Source of the DNA: Lachnoclostridium sp. MSJ-17
GTDB lineage: Bacteria > Bacillota > Clostridia > Oscillospirales > Acutalibacteraceae
DNA: 64,000 bases
Direction of reading: 5' to 3'
NCBI RefSeq assembly: GCF_018918205.1
Contig: NZ_JAHLQB010000056.1
Coordinates: forward strand, 16,053 to 80,052
Of the stretch, positions 56,985 to 64,000 are shown one piece after another. Each line of letters starts with the position of its first letter. The stretch's first letter is position 1. The notes under the pieces were generated by a model. It did no database searches. It saw nothing but the letters and a program-made list of their open reading frames with translations, and was not told where the DNA came from. A program made the translations under genes and the position numbers.

Positions 56985-57573
56985 CATATTATTAACTGTC
57001 GTGACTGTTATTTTTACGGGCTGCAGCAATTCGCGTCAGATAGAGACCGCCTCAATAATAAAAAATGTCAGCGTCGACCGCCGCGGCGGACAGGTGGTGT
57101 ACACCTTTTACCGTCTGACAAGCGCTCAGAAGCCGTGGGGCATAGACGTTCCGGCGGACTCGTTTGAACAAGCGTGTGCGCTTGCAGGGGAAAAGTTTAT
57201 CCCTAACCTGTCTCTTGCTAAGCTCGAGCTGCTCATGCTGAGTGAGGACGTGTACGAACAGGTTATGCAGGACGACGTGGACTATATATCGACCCAAGCC
57301 TCATTCTCGCCGATAGCCTACGTCACGATCTGCGACGACGGAGCGATAGACAGAATAAAGGAAACAAACAGGACGCAGACCTTGATAGAGGAGCAGTTGA
57401 TTCTGATAAAGAAAAATAATCCGTCCGTAAATATAAATTACCTCTCGATTTTCAATAATTTTGCGAGAGAGGGAGAAGAAAGCTTCACTGTCCCGTATAT
57501 TAGTTCTGAAAAAGAATTAAAAGTCAGCGAATTTAAGATCGACCGTGAGAAAATGAAAAAATTCTCTAAATAA
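56968..57573 (+). CDS. gerKC: Short germination receptor subunit C lipoprotein
   Basis: 201 residues, with lipobox IFTGC (Cys ~19) and the GerAC N-terminal domain (QIETASIIKNVSVDR...YTFYRL). Typical GerC subunits have about 370 residues; the second half is absent and the protein ends KIDREKMKKFSK. The stop is clean, followed by an intergenic promoter, so this looks like a natural short form or a recent truncation. GGGAGG precedes the ATG. Confidence 0.8.
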   Translation: MRRAISILLTVVTVIFTGCSNSRQIETASIIKNVSVDRRGGQVVYTFYRLTSAQKPWGIDVPADSFEQACALAGEKFIPNLSLAKLELLMLSEDVYEQVMQDDVDYISTQASFSPIAYVTICDDGAIDRIKETNRTQTLIEEQLILIKKNNPSVNINYLSIFNNFAREGEESFTVPYISSEKELKVSEFKIDREKMKKFSK

Positions 57574-57597
57574 TTGTAAAAAATTTCATGAAAGGAC

Positions 57598-57626
57598 TTT
57601 ATCTCAGCCGCGTTTTGTTGTATAAT
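57598..57626 (+). promoter_or_regulatory. Candidate promoter of the hprK operon
   Basis: TATAAT at 57621-57626 with a weak TTTATC 17 bp upstream (57598-57603). Confidence 0.5.
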
Positions 57627-57681
57627 ATAACTTAATTGTATAGTGACTATTTATACCCATTTTTCGAAAGGCGGCGGCAGT

Positions 57682-58647
57682 ATGTCTGAATTTTCAGTAC
57701 CCCTGTCCGAGATAGTTGACAGACTCGGACTTGACAAGGTTTATATCGCGGACAACTATGAGCAAACCATGATTTCCACAGTTGAAATCAACCGTCCCGG
57801 CTTGGAGCTGACGGGCTATTTCGAGTTCTTTGACAACAAGAGGATTCAGGTGCTCGGCAATACGGAGTTTGCCTATCTCGGACGCTTCGGCTCCGAGGCT
57901 CAGAAGATGGTAATCGAATCCATTTTCAGCTTCGGCCCGCCTGCGGTCATAATTTGCCGCCACATTGAACCGACAAATGTTATTCTCGAGAGCGCGAAGC
58001 TCCACAAGGTCTCGATTTTTGCCACTGATGAAAACACCTCCGATCTGACGGCTCGTCTGGTACAGTTTCTTAACCGCGAGCTCGCCCCGAGAATCACTCG
58101 CCACGGTGTGCTCGTCGAGGTCTACGGCGAAGGCTGTCTGCTGATAGGAGACAGCGGCGTAGGTAAGAGCGAAACCGCGATCGAGCTTATCAAGCGCGGT
58201 CACCGTCTTGTCGCGGACGACGCGGTAGAGATACTGCGCACGAATGTAAATACACTCATCGGTCAGTCGCCGCAGAATATCCGCCACTTCATAGAGCTGC
58301 GCGGCATAGGCATAATCAACGCGCGTCAGCTATTCGGCATGGGCGCAATCAAGACGCAGGAAAAAATCGACATGGTCGTCAGCCTTGAGCTGTGGGACAA
58401 CACGAAGGTCTACGACCGCATGGGACTTGACAATGAGGTCATGCGCATTCTCGGCGTAGAGGTTCCGGCGCTGACGATACCCGTAAAGCCCGGCAGAAAC
58501 TTAGCTGTTATCATCGAGGTCGCCGCCATGAACAACAGGCAGAAGAAGATGGGATATAACGCAGCTCAGGATCTGCTCGTTAATCTCGGCATGGATCTGT
58601 CGGCAATGCCGGCGCCCGGAAAAACCGTAGTAGATACTTGGGAATAA
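57682..58647 (+). CDS. hprK: HPr kinase/phosphorylase
   Basis: 321 residues from the ATG at 57682 (AAAGGCGG upstream). The Walker A GDSGVGKSE (~residues 155-163), the signature RGIGIINARQLFGMGAIK, and the N-terminal domain (LPLSEIVDRLGL-like start; AYLGRFGSEAQKM) are intact. HprK phosphorylates HPr on Ser46 in response to glycolytic state, controlling catabolite repression. It opens a seven-gene operon with cell-wall and isoprenoid genes. Confidence 0.95.
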   Translation: MSEFSVPLSEIVDRLGLDKVYIADNYEQTMISTVEINRPGLELTGYFEFFDNKRIQVLGNTEFAYLGRFGSEAQKMVIESIFSFGPPAVIICRHIEPTNVILESAKLHKVSIFATDENTSDLTARLVQFLNRELAPRITRHGVLVEVYGEGCLLIGDSGVGKSETAIELIKRGHRLVADDAVEILRTNVNTLIGQSPQNIRHFIELRGIGIINARQLFGMGAIKTQEKIDMVVSLELWDNTKVYDRMGLDNEVMRILGVEVPALTIPVKPGRNLAVIIEVAAMNNRQKKMGYNAAQDLLVNLGMDLSAMPAPGKTVVDTWE

Positions 58648-58665
58648 GCTGTAATAAGGAGAAAT

Positions 58666-59571
58666 ATGAACAGATCTGATATTATTTACGACCTGGCGGT
58701 GCTTCTCGGCTGTGAGGCTCTCAGAAACGAACCGCTCAACAGACACACCAGCTTCAAAATCGGCGGAAACGCCGACGTATACATAAAGGTCGGCACGCTC
58801 AGCAAGCTCAGCGCGATCCTTAAGGAATGCCGCGAGTCCGACGTTGATTACCTCATTCTGGGCAACGGCAGCAATGTTCTCGCTTCCGACGATGGCTTCC
58901 GCGGAGTCGTGATCAGACTCGACGGGGATTTCCGCAGGATATCGCTCGCTGACGACAACACGATCTACTGCGGCGCGGGCGCGAGTCTTGCCTCGCTGTG
59001 CAAATTTGCCCTGAAATGCGGACTCACCGGACTTGAATTCGGCTGGGGCATTCCCGGTTCGGTCGGCGGCGCGGTATTCATGAACGCGGGTGCCTATGGC
59101 GGCGAGATGAAGGACGTGGTTTACAGCGTTTCACACATCTCTCCGGACGGCGCGCTCGGCAGGATCGAGCGCGATGACCTTGAGCTCGGCTACCGCACGA
59201 GCGTTTACCGCGGAAACGGCTGTATCATCACGGGTGTCACGCTCAAAATGCAGAAGGGCGATCCCGGCGAGATACGCGCGAAGATGGACGATTTCCTCGG
59301 CAGAAGGAGCGACAAGCAGCCGCTTGACTATCCGAGCGCGGGCAGCGTTTTCAAGCGTCCCGAGGGCGCGTTCGCAGGCGCGCTGATCGAACAGTGCGGA
59401 CTCAAGGGCAAGTGCCACGGCGACGCTCAGGTCAGCGAAAAGCACGCGGGATTTATTATCAACAAGGGCAGAGCGACCGCGCACGACGTTAAGTCGCTGA
59501 TCCGCGAGGTTCAGACCGAGGTCGCCGAAAAAACAGGATATACGCTTGAATGTGAGTTAATTATTTTATAA
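58666..59571 (+). CDS. murB: UDP-N-acetylenolpyruvoylglucosamine reductase
   Basis: 301 residues. RHTSFKIGGNADVYIKV, YLILGNGSNVLASDDGF (FAD binding), GLEFGWGIPGSVGGAVFMNAGAYGGEM split across the core, and SAGSVFKRPEG with the catalytic Ser identify type IIa-like MurB of Firmicutes. It reduces enolpyruvyl-UDP-GlcNAc to UDP-MurNAc with NADPH. AAGGAG precedes the ATG; 18 nt after hprK. Confidence 0.95.
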   Translation: MNRSDIIYDLAVLLGCEALRNEPLNRHTSFKIGGNADVYIKVGTLSKLSAILKECRESDVDYLILGNGSNVLASDDGFRGVVIRLDGDFRRISLADDNTIYCGAGASLASLCKFALKCGLTGLEFGWGIPGSVGGAVFMNAGAYGGEMKDVVYSVSHISPDGALGRIERDDLELGYRTSVYRGNGCIITGVTLKMQKGDPGEIRAKMDDFLGRRSDKQPLDYPSAGSVFKRPEGAFAGALIEQCGLKGKCHGDAQVSEKHAGFIINKGRATAHDVKSLIREVQTEVAEKTGYTLECELIIL

Positions 59572-59581
59572 AGGGTACCGT

Positions 59582-60445
59582 ATGGAATTTGTAATTATTT
59601 CGGGTATGTCGGGCGCAGGAAAGACCTCCGCTCTCCATGTTCTGGAGGACATAGGCTACTATTGCGTTGACAATATCCCGTCATCATTGCTGCAAACCCT
59701 GTACAATCTTTGCCGCTCCTCTGCTGACGCCGGTATGAAGCGAGTCGCGGTCGTCGTCGATGTGCGCGGCAATGAGAATTATAAGCAAATGGCTGCCGAA
59801 ATCGAGAATTTCAAGGACGATAATCAGGGAGTCAAGCTTCTGTTCCTTGACGCGAGAAACGATGTGCTGATTCTCCGTTACAAGGAAACGCGCAGAAAGC
59901 ACCCGCTTGCCGACAGACTCAGAGAGGGTTCCGTGTCCGAGGCAGTGGATCTCGAGGAGCTGCTTCTGGCTCCGGTAAAAAAGCTCGCCGACTTCATGGT
60001 CGATTCCACAAACATGTCAAACAAGCAGCTCAGGGAGCGCGTGATGTCTATGTTTATGGAGGACACCTCGCAGGGGATAACGCTGACGTTCATGTCATTC
60101 GGCTTCAAGTACGGAATTCCGCTTGAGGCGGATACGGTTTTTGACGTGCGCTGTCTGCCGAATCCCTTCTATATTCCGGAGCTTAAGCCGCTTACGGGGC
60201 TGAACGGCGAGGTGTATGATTACGTCACCGGAAGCGAGGAAACAACGGGCTTTGTCAAGCATACTCTCAGACTGCTCGACTACGCCGTGCCGCTCTATCT
60301 CAGAGAGGGCAAAAGTGAGCTTGTGGTCGGAATCGGCTGCACAGGGGGAAAGCACCGCAGCGTTACCGTTGCGAGAATATTTGAAAATCACTTCCGCGAG
60401 CTGGGCTACCGCTGCGTTATCCAGCACCGCGATATCGATAAATAA
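59582..60445 (+). CDS. rapZ: RapZ/YvcJ-type nucleotide-binding protein
   Basis: 287 residues. Walker A GMSGAGKTSALHVLEDIGYY (~residues 8-27), VDNIPSSLLQTL, VVVDVRG, and the C-terminal IGCTGGKHRSVTV give the complete signature. In E. coli RapZ is an RNA-binding adapter; in B. subtilis YvcJ is a GTPase linked to competence. Next to whiA, but the usual middle gene yvcK is absent. Confidence 0.95.
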   Translation: MEFVIISGMSGAGKTSALHVLEDIGYYCVDNIPSSLLQTLYNLCRSSADAGMKRVAVVVDVRGNENYKQMAAEIENFKDDNQGVKLLFLDARNDVLILRYKETRRKHPLADRLREGSVSEAVDLEELLLAPVKKLADFMVDSTNMSNKQLRERVMSMFMEDTSQGITLTFMSFGFKYGIPLEADTVFDVRCLPNPFYIPELKPLTGLNGEVYDYVTGSEETTGFVKHTLRLLDYAVPLYLREGKSELVVGIGCTGGKHRSVTVARIFENHFRELGYRCVIQHRDIDK

Positions 60446-60453
60446 GGTGTGAA

Positions 60454-61386
60454 ATGTCTTTTTCGTCAGAAGTAAAAAAGGAGCTTTGCCGCGCCGAGAG
60501 CTTTGAACGCGACGTTCTGCGCGCGGAGCTGTACGGAATGCTGCTTTTCGGCAAAGTGTTCCGCGACAACCAAATAGTATTCACGACGGAAAGCTCCCAC
60601 GCCGCGCGAAGGATAACCATGCTTCTTGAAAATCTCTTCATGCCGATCATCGAGAAGCAGACGGCTCTCCGACCAAAGTCCGACGAAATGAAGCTCTACC
60701 GGATCTCGCTTATCGACAGCGGAGAGTGCAAAAGAGTCTTTGAATCCTTCGGTCACGGTGCGGGCGAGGTCACGCTCCGCGTTAACCGCGCGAATGTATC
60801 GAGCGACGAGCAGTCGGCGGCGTTTGTCAGAGGAGCGTTTCTCAGCTGCGGCTCTGTTTCTGACCCGATGAAAAGCTATCACGCGGAGTTTTGTGTTCCT
60901 CACAAGAACCTCGCCTCCGATCTGAGCAATATTCTCCGCGAGGTCACAGAGTGCAGGTTTACGCCTAAAACAGTCCTTCGCGGCGGAAATTACGTCGTCT
61001 ATTTCAAGGGCAGCGAGCAGATCTGCGATTTGCTCACCTACACGGGAGCGCCGCTGCAGGCGATGGAGATCATGGGCACCAAGGCAGTCAAGCAGGTGCG
61101 CAACAACATCAACCGCTCTGTCAACGGAGAGGTTGCAAATATCAGAAAAGTCGCTTCGGCAGCCACAAAGCAGCTTGAAGCTATCAATAAAATCAAACGT
61201 ACAAGGGGACTTGAGAGCCTGCCCGACGACCTCAGGGAGATCGCTGTTCTCAGGCTCGAGAACCCCGAGATGTCGCTGCGCGATCTGGGCGCGAATTTAT
61301 CGACTCCGATAAGCCGCAGCGGAGCCAATCACAGAATGCAGCGCCTGATGGATTACGCGGGCGCCGGGGAGGACAAGCATGGATAA
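60454..61386 (+). CDS. whiA: WhiA sporulation/cell-division regulator
   Basis: 310 residues. N-terminal LAGLIDADG-like fold (SFSSEVKKELC start; RGAFLSCGSVSDP), and a C-terminal WhiA-type helix-turn-helix (LPDDLREIAVLRLENPEMSL...GANLSTPISRSGANHRMQRL). WhiA is a DNA-binding protein that affects cell division. 8 nt after rapZ; it overlaps xseB by 8 nt. Confidence 0.95.
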   Translation: MSFSSEVKKELCRAESFERDVLRAELYGMLLFGKVFRDNQIVFTTESSHAARRITMLLENLFMPIIEKQTALRPKSDEMKLYRISLIDSGECKRVFESFGHGAGEVTLRVNRANVSSDEQSAAFVRGAFLSCGSVSDPMKSYHAEFCVPHKNLASDLSNILREVTECRFTPKTVLRGGNYVVYFKGSEQICDLLTYTGAPLQAMEIMGTKAVKQVRNNINRSVNGEVANIRKVASAATKQLEAINKIKRTRGLESLPDDLREIAVLRLENPEMSLRDLGANLSTPISRSGANHRMQRLMDYAGAGEDKHG

Positions 61387-61594
61387 GAATATGACCTTTG
61401 AGGAGGCAAACCGCGCGCTTGAGGAGACCGTCAGTAAGCTCGAGGATAAATCGATCTCACTCGACGAGAGCATGGCGCTGTATGCCGAGGCATGCGAGCT
61501 GCTCGCTTTCTGTGTGAAGTCTCTCGACAGCTACAAGGGCAAAATCATGGATATCCACAAGATATATATTGAGAAGAAGGGTGAGGAGCAATGA
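61379..61594 (+). CDS. xseB: Exodeoxyribonuclease VII small subunit
   Basis: 71 residues. TFEEANRALEETVSKLEDKS and LDESMALYAEACELLAFCVKSL fit the XseB helical hairpin. The large subunit gene xseA, often just upstream, is not in this operon. Overlaps ispA by 4 nt (ATGA). Confidence 0.9.
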   Translation: MDKNMTFEEANRALEETVSKLEDKSISLDESMALYAEACELLAFCVKSLDSYKGKIMDIHKIYIEKKGEEQ

Positions 61595-62466
61595 AAAACG
61601 ATTACGCAAAGCTTACAGAGACTGAGCTGTACGGTTTTTTGCCGTCTCTCAACTGCCGCGAGAGAGTGTTGATCGAAGCAATGAAGTACAGCCTTGAGGC
61701 AGGCGGAAAGCGTGTGAGGCCTAAGCTTGTGTTTGAGTTTTCAAGGCTTTGCGGCGGAAGCGACGACGCTGCTGCGCCGTTTGCATGCGCCGTGGAGATG
61801 GTTCACACCTACTCGCTGATTCATGATGATTTACCGTGCATGGACGACGACGACCTGCGCCGCGGAAAGCCCTCGAATCATAAGGTTTACGGAGAGGATA
61901 TCGCGCTTCTGGCAGGCGACGCGCTTCTGACGCTCGCCTTTGAGACGATATCGGGCGACAGAGCGGCGGTACTCGCGGGCGACAGGGCGTGCAGACTTGC
62001 CGCAAAGACCCTTGCTTCCTACGCGGGCGCGAACGGAATGGTCGGCGGACAGGTCATTGACCTCAAGAGCGAGAACACAAACGCTCCTCTCGAGGTTCTG
62101 CGCGAAATGGACTACAAAAAGACGGCATGTCTTATCAAGGCGGCGTGCGAGCTGGGATGTATCGCGGCGAATGCGGACGACGAGCAGCTCGAGGCGGCGT
62201 CGCTCTACGGAGAATGCGTCGGAATAGCGTTCCAGATACAGGACGATATTCTCGACCGCACATCAACCGACGCGGAGCTTGGAAAGCCCGTGGGCAGCGA
62301 TATGGAGAACAGCAAATCGACCTATGTTTCGCTGCTCGGAATCGAGCGCTGCCGCGAGCTGGTGGACGAGCTTACAAAACAGGCGCTTGAGGCGCTCGAG
62401 ACGTTCGGCGCGGATACCGCGGAGCTCAGAGACTTTGCGCTCAGTCTAGCAAAGAGGACAAACTGA
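61591..62466 (+). CDS. ispA: Farnesyl diphosphate synthase (polyprenyl synthetase)
   Basis: 291 residues. First Asp-rich motif DDLPCMDDDDLRRG (~residues 76-89) and second motif IQDDILD (~215), with KRVRPKLVFE upstream, identify a short-chain trans-prenyltransferase. It makes farnesyl diphosphate from IPP and DMAPP. dxs follows, supplying the MEP pathway, and xseB precedes, a common clostridial order. Confidence 0.9.
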   Translation: MKNDYAKLTETELYGFLPSLNCRERVLIEAMKYSLEAGGKRVRPKLVFEFSRLCGGSDDAAAPFACAVEMVHTYSLIHDDLPCMDDDDLRRGKPSNHKVYGEDIALLAGDALLTLAFETISGDRAAVLAGDRACRLAAKTLASYAGANGMVGGQVIDLKSENTNAPLEVLREMDYKKTACLIKAACELGCIAANADDEQLEAASLYGECVGIAFQIQDDILDRTSTDAELGKPVGSDMENSKSTYVSLLGIERCRELVDELTKQALEALETFGADTAELRDFALSLAKRTN

Positions 62467-62497
62467 TTCCTCTGACTAATTAAAGGGAAAGAATAAA

Positions 62498-64000
62498 ATG
62501 GGAGAGTATAAAATCCTTCCGGCGATACACTCCCCGAAGGACGTAAAGCGGCTTTCCGAGGATGAGATTCCTCAGCTTTGCGCGGAAATCAGGGAGAAAC
62601 TCGTCGAGGTCGTATCTGTCAACGGGGGTCATCTGTCGCCGAATCTCGGCGTGGTTGAGCTGACAGTCGCGCTTCACCGCAGCTTCCGCTTTCCGAAGGA
62701 CAGCATTGTGTGGGACGTCGGCCACCAGAGCTACACCCACAAGCTGCTCACGGGCAGATACGATAAATTTGACACATTACGGCTCAAGGACGGAATTTCG
62801 GGCTTCCCGAAAACCGAGGAGAGCATTTACGACGATTTTAATACAGGCCACAGCAGCACCTCTATCTCGGCGGCGTTCGGAATTGCCAACGCCAAGCTGC
62901 TCAGCGGCGACAACAGCCACACCATAGCCGTTATCGGCGACGGCTCATTCACGGGCGGTCTCGCGTTCGAGGCGGTCAACAACGCCGGACGCTTCAACAA
63001 AAATTTCATAGTTATCCTCAACGACAACAAGATGTCTATCTCAAAGAACGTCGGAGCCTTTCCGCGTTATCTGACCACAGTGAGGATACAGCCGTGGTAT
63101 ATCCGGGTCAAGCGCGGTACAGAGAAGGTTCTCTCGAAGATACCGCTTGTCGGCAGGCTGATGCGCGGTGTTCTGCGCCGCAGCAAATCGAGAATCAAGA
63201 ATATGGTGTACAAAAACACGCTGTTCGACGATTTCGGCTTTACCTACATCGGTCCTATCGACGGTCACAATGTTGAAGAGCTCGAGAACGCGTTCAGCGT
63301 CGCCAAGAAAGAGAACAAGGCTGTACTTATTCACGTCGTCACCAAAAAGGGCAAGGGCTATCAGCCGGCGGAAAAGAGTCCGGGTGAGTTCCACGGCATC
63401 GGCAAATTCGACATCGATTCCGGCGAGCCGCTTTCCAGCCACAAGGGCTTTTCGGCTGTGTTCGGCAAGACGCTCTGTGAGTTCGCAGAGGACGACTCAA
63501 AAATCTGCGCTATCACCGCGGCTATGACCGGCGGCACCGGGCTTACGGACTTTTCAAAGCTGTATAAGAACCGCTTCTTTGACGTGGGAATAGCCGAGGA
63601 GCATGCGGTCACCTTTGGCTGCGGACTCGCTTCTAAGGGCATGCGGCCGGTGTTCGCGGTGTATTCGACCTTTTTGCAGCGAGCCTACGACCAGCTTATC
63701 CACGACGCGGCGCTCGGCAACAATCACCTTGTGCTCGCGGTTGACCGCGCCGGTATCGTAGGAAGCGACGGAGAGACCCACCAGGGAGTTTTCGACGTTT
63801 CTATGCTCAATTCGATTCCCGGAGCGACAATTTACTCACCGACATATTTTGACGGCCTGAAATCCTCGCTGAAATCGGCTATCTACGTTGACGGCGGACT
63901 TGTTTCCGTCCGTTATCCGCGAGGCGGAGAGCTTTTCCGCCCGGAGGATTACACTCACGAGAGCGTTGATTTTGACATTTACGGCAGCGAGGACTGCGAT
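62498..64000 (+). CDS. dxs: 1-deoxy-D-xylulose-5-phosphate synthase, partial (right edge)
   Basis: The open frame runs from the ATG at 62498 (AAAGGGAAAG upstream) to the window edge, 501 codons with no stop; the full protein is about 620 residues. VWDVGHQSYTHKLLTG (conserved His), VIGDGSFTGGLAFEA (GDG thiamine diphosphate motif), FGFTYIGPIDGHN and DVGIAEEHAVTFGCGLA mark Dxs. It joins pyruvate and glyceraldehyde-3-phosphate to DXP in the MEP isoprenoid pathway. 31 nt after ispA in the same operon. Confidence 0.95.
   Translation, partial: MGEYKILPAIHSPKDVKRLSEDEIPQLCAEIREKLVEVVSVNGGHLSPNLGVVELTVALHRSFRFPKDSIVWDVGHQSYTHKLLTGRYDKFDTLRLKDGISGFPKTEESIYDDFNTGHSSTSISAAFGIANAKLLSGDNSHTIAVIGDGSFTGGLAFEAVNNAGRFNKNFIVILNDNKMSISKNVGAFPRYLTTVRIQPWYIRVKRGTEKVLSKIPLVGRLMRGVLRRSKSRIKNMVYKNTLFDDFGFTYIGPIDGHNVEELENAFSVAKKENKAVLIHVVTKKGKGYQPAEKSPGEFHGIGKFDIDSGEPLSSHKGFSAVFGKTLCEFAEDDSKICAITAAMTGGTGLTDFSKLYKNRFFDVGIAEEHAVTFGCGLASKGMRPVFAVYSTFLQRAYDQLIHDAALGNNHLVLAVDRAGIVGSDGETHQGVFDVSMLNSIPGATIYSPTYFDGLKSSLKSAIYVDGGLVSVRYPRGGELFRPEDYTHESVDFDIYGSEDCD

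Overview
The window suggests a spore-forming, fibre- or mucin-associated member of the Clostridia, most likely Oscillospiraceae (a Ruminococcus-like organism). The basis is roughly 50% GC, strong AGGAGG-type ribosome sites, dockerin and cohesin-like modules on secreted proteins, spore genes (spoVM, sipL, spoIVA, gerK-type operon), and clostridial gene orders such as hprK-murB-rapZ-whiA. Species cannot be named from the sequence alone.

Layout. 1-5.0 kb: a large secreted protein (GLUG-type repeats, dockerin half, nine BIG2 Ig-like repeats) broken by a frameshift next to a near-perfect 465-bp duplication. 5.1-12.8 kb: a minus-strand surface operon: a ~2,000-residue anchored protein, a single-pass membrane protein, a secreted beta-rich protein and a small anchored protein, with a palindromic repeat element inside it. 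13.0 kb: tRNA-Ser(CGA). 13.2-27.2 kb: LtrA-like membrane protein, polysaccharide deacetylase, AraC regulator divergent from a beta-helix lipoprotein, LytTR remnant, ClC channel, TfoX-N protein, GNAT, membrane-anchored LuxR regulator, lipoprotein, MutS-like ATPase, luxS and rubrerythrin. 27.4-34.4 kb: amidase, LUD-domain protein, two rRNA methyltransferases (rsmF-like, rsmA), a yybP-ykoY-type manganese riboswitch in front of a P-type ATPase, and pyrophosphatase. 34.5-39.2 kb: ECF sigma factor with a membrane beta-propeller protein, pgeF and an RluA-family pseudouridine synthase.

39.3-45.6 kb holds the spore-coat basement module: a 30-codon spoVM, then (after a secreted dockerin protein with three cohesin-like repeats) sipL and spoIVA behind a sigma-E-like promoter. 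45.7-50.5 kb: a sodium-pump decarboxylase gamma/beta pair, a Wzz/BY-kinase pair and an aminotransferase, each in its own transcription unit. 50.7-53.3 kb: secD-secF behind a leader with mutually exclusive stems. 53.3-57.6 kb: DUF4363/YetF pair divergent from a gerKA-gerKB-gerKC germination operon. 57.6-64.0 kb: a tight housekeeping operon hprK-murB-rapZ-whiA-xseB-ispA-dxs; dxs runs off the right edge.

How the genes fit together: spoVM, sipL, spoIVA and gerK cover spore coat assembly and germination. The dockerin, cohesin-like, BIG2 and sortase-like anchored proteins form an extracellular adhesion or polymer-binding layer, and SecDF supports export. No CRISPR array, prophage, insertion sequence transposase or rRNA was seen. 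The most interesting items are the micro-gene spoVM with its partners, the triple cohesin-like scaffold, the surface operon with its coupled translation, the secDF leader, and the broken duplicated surface gene.
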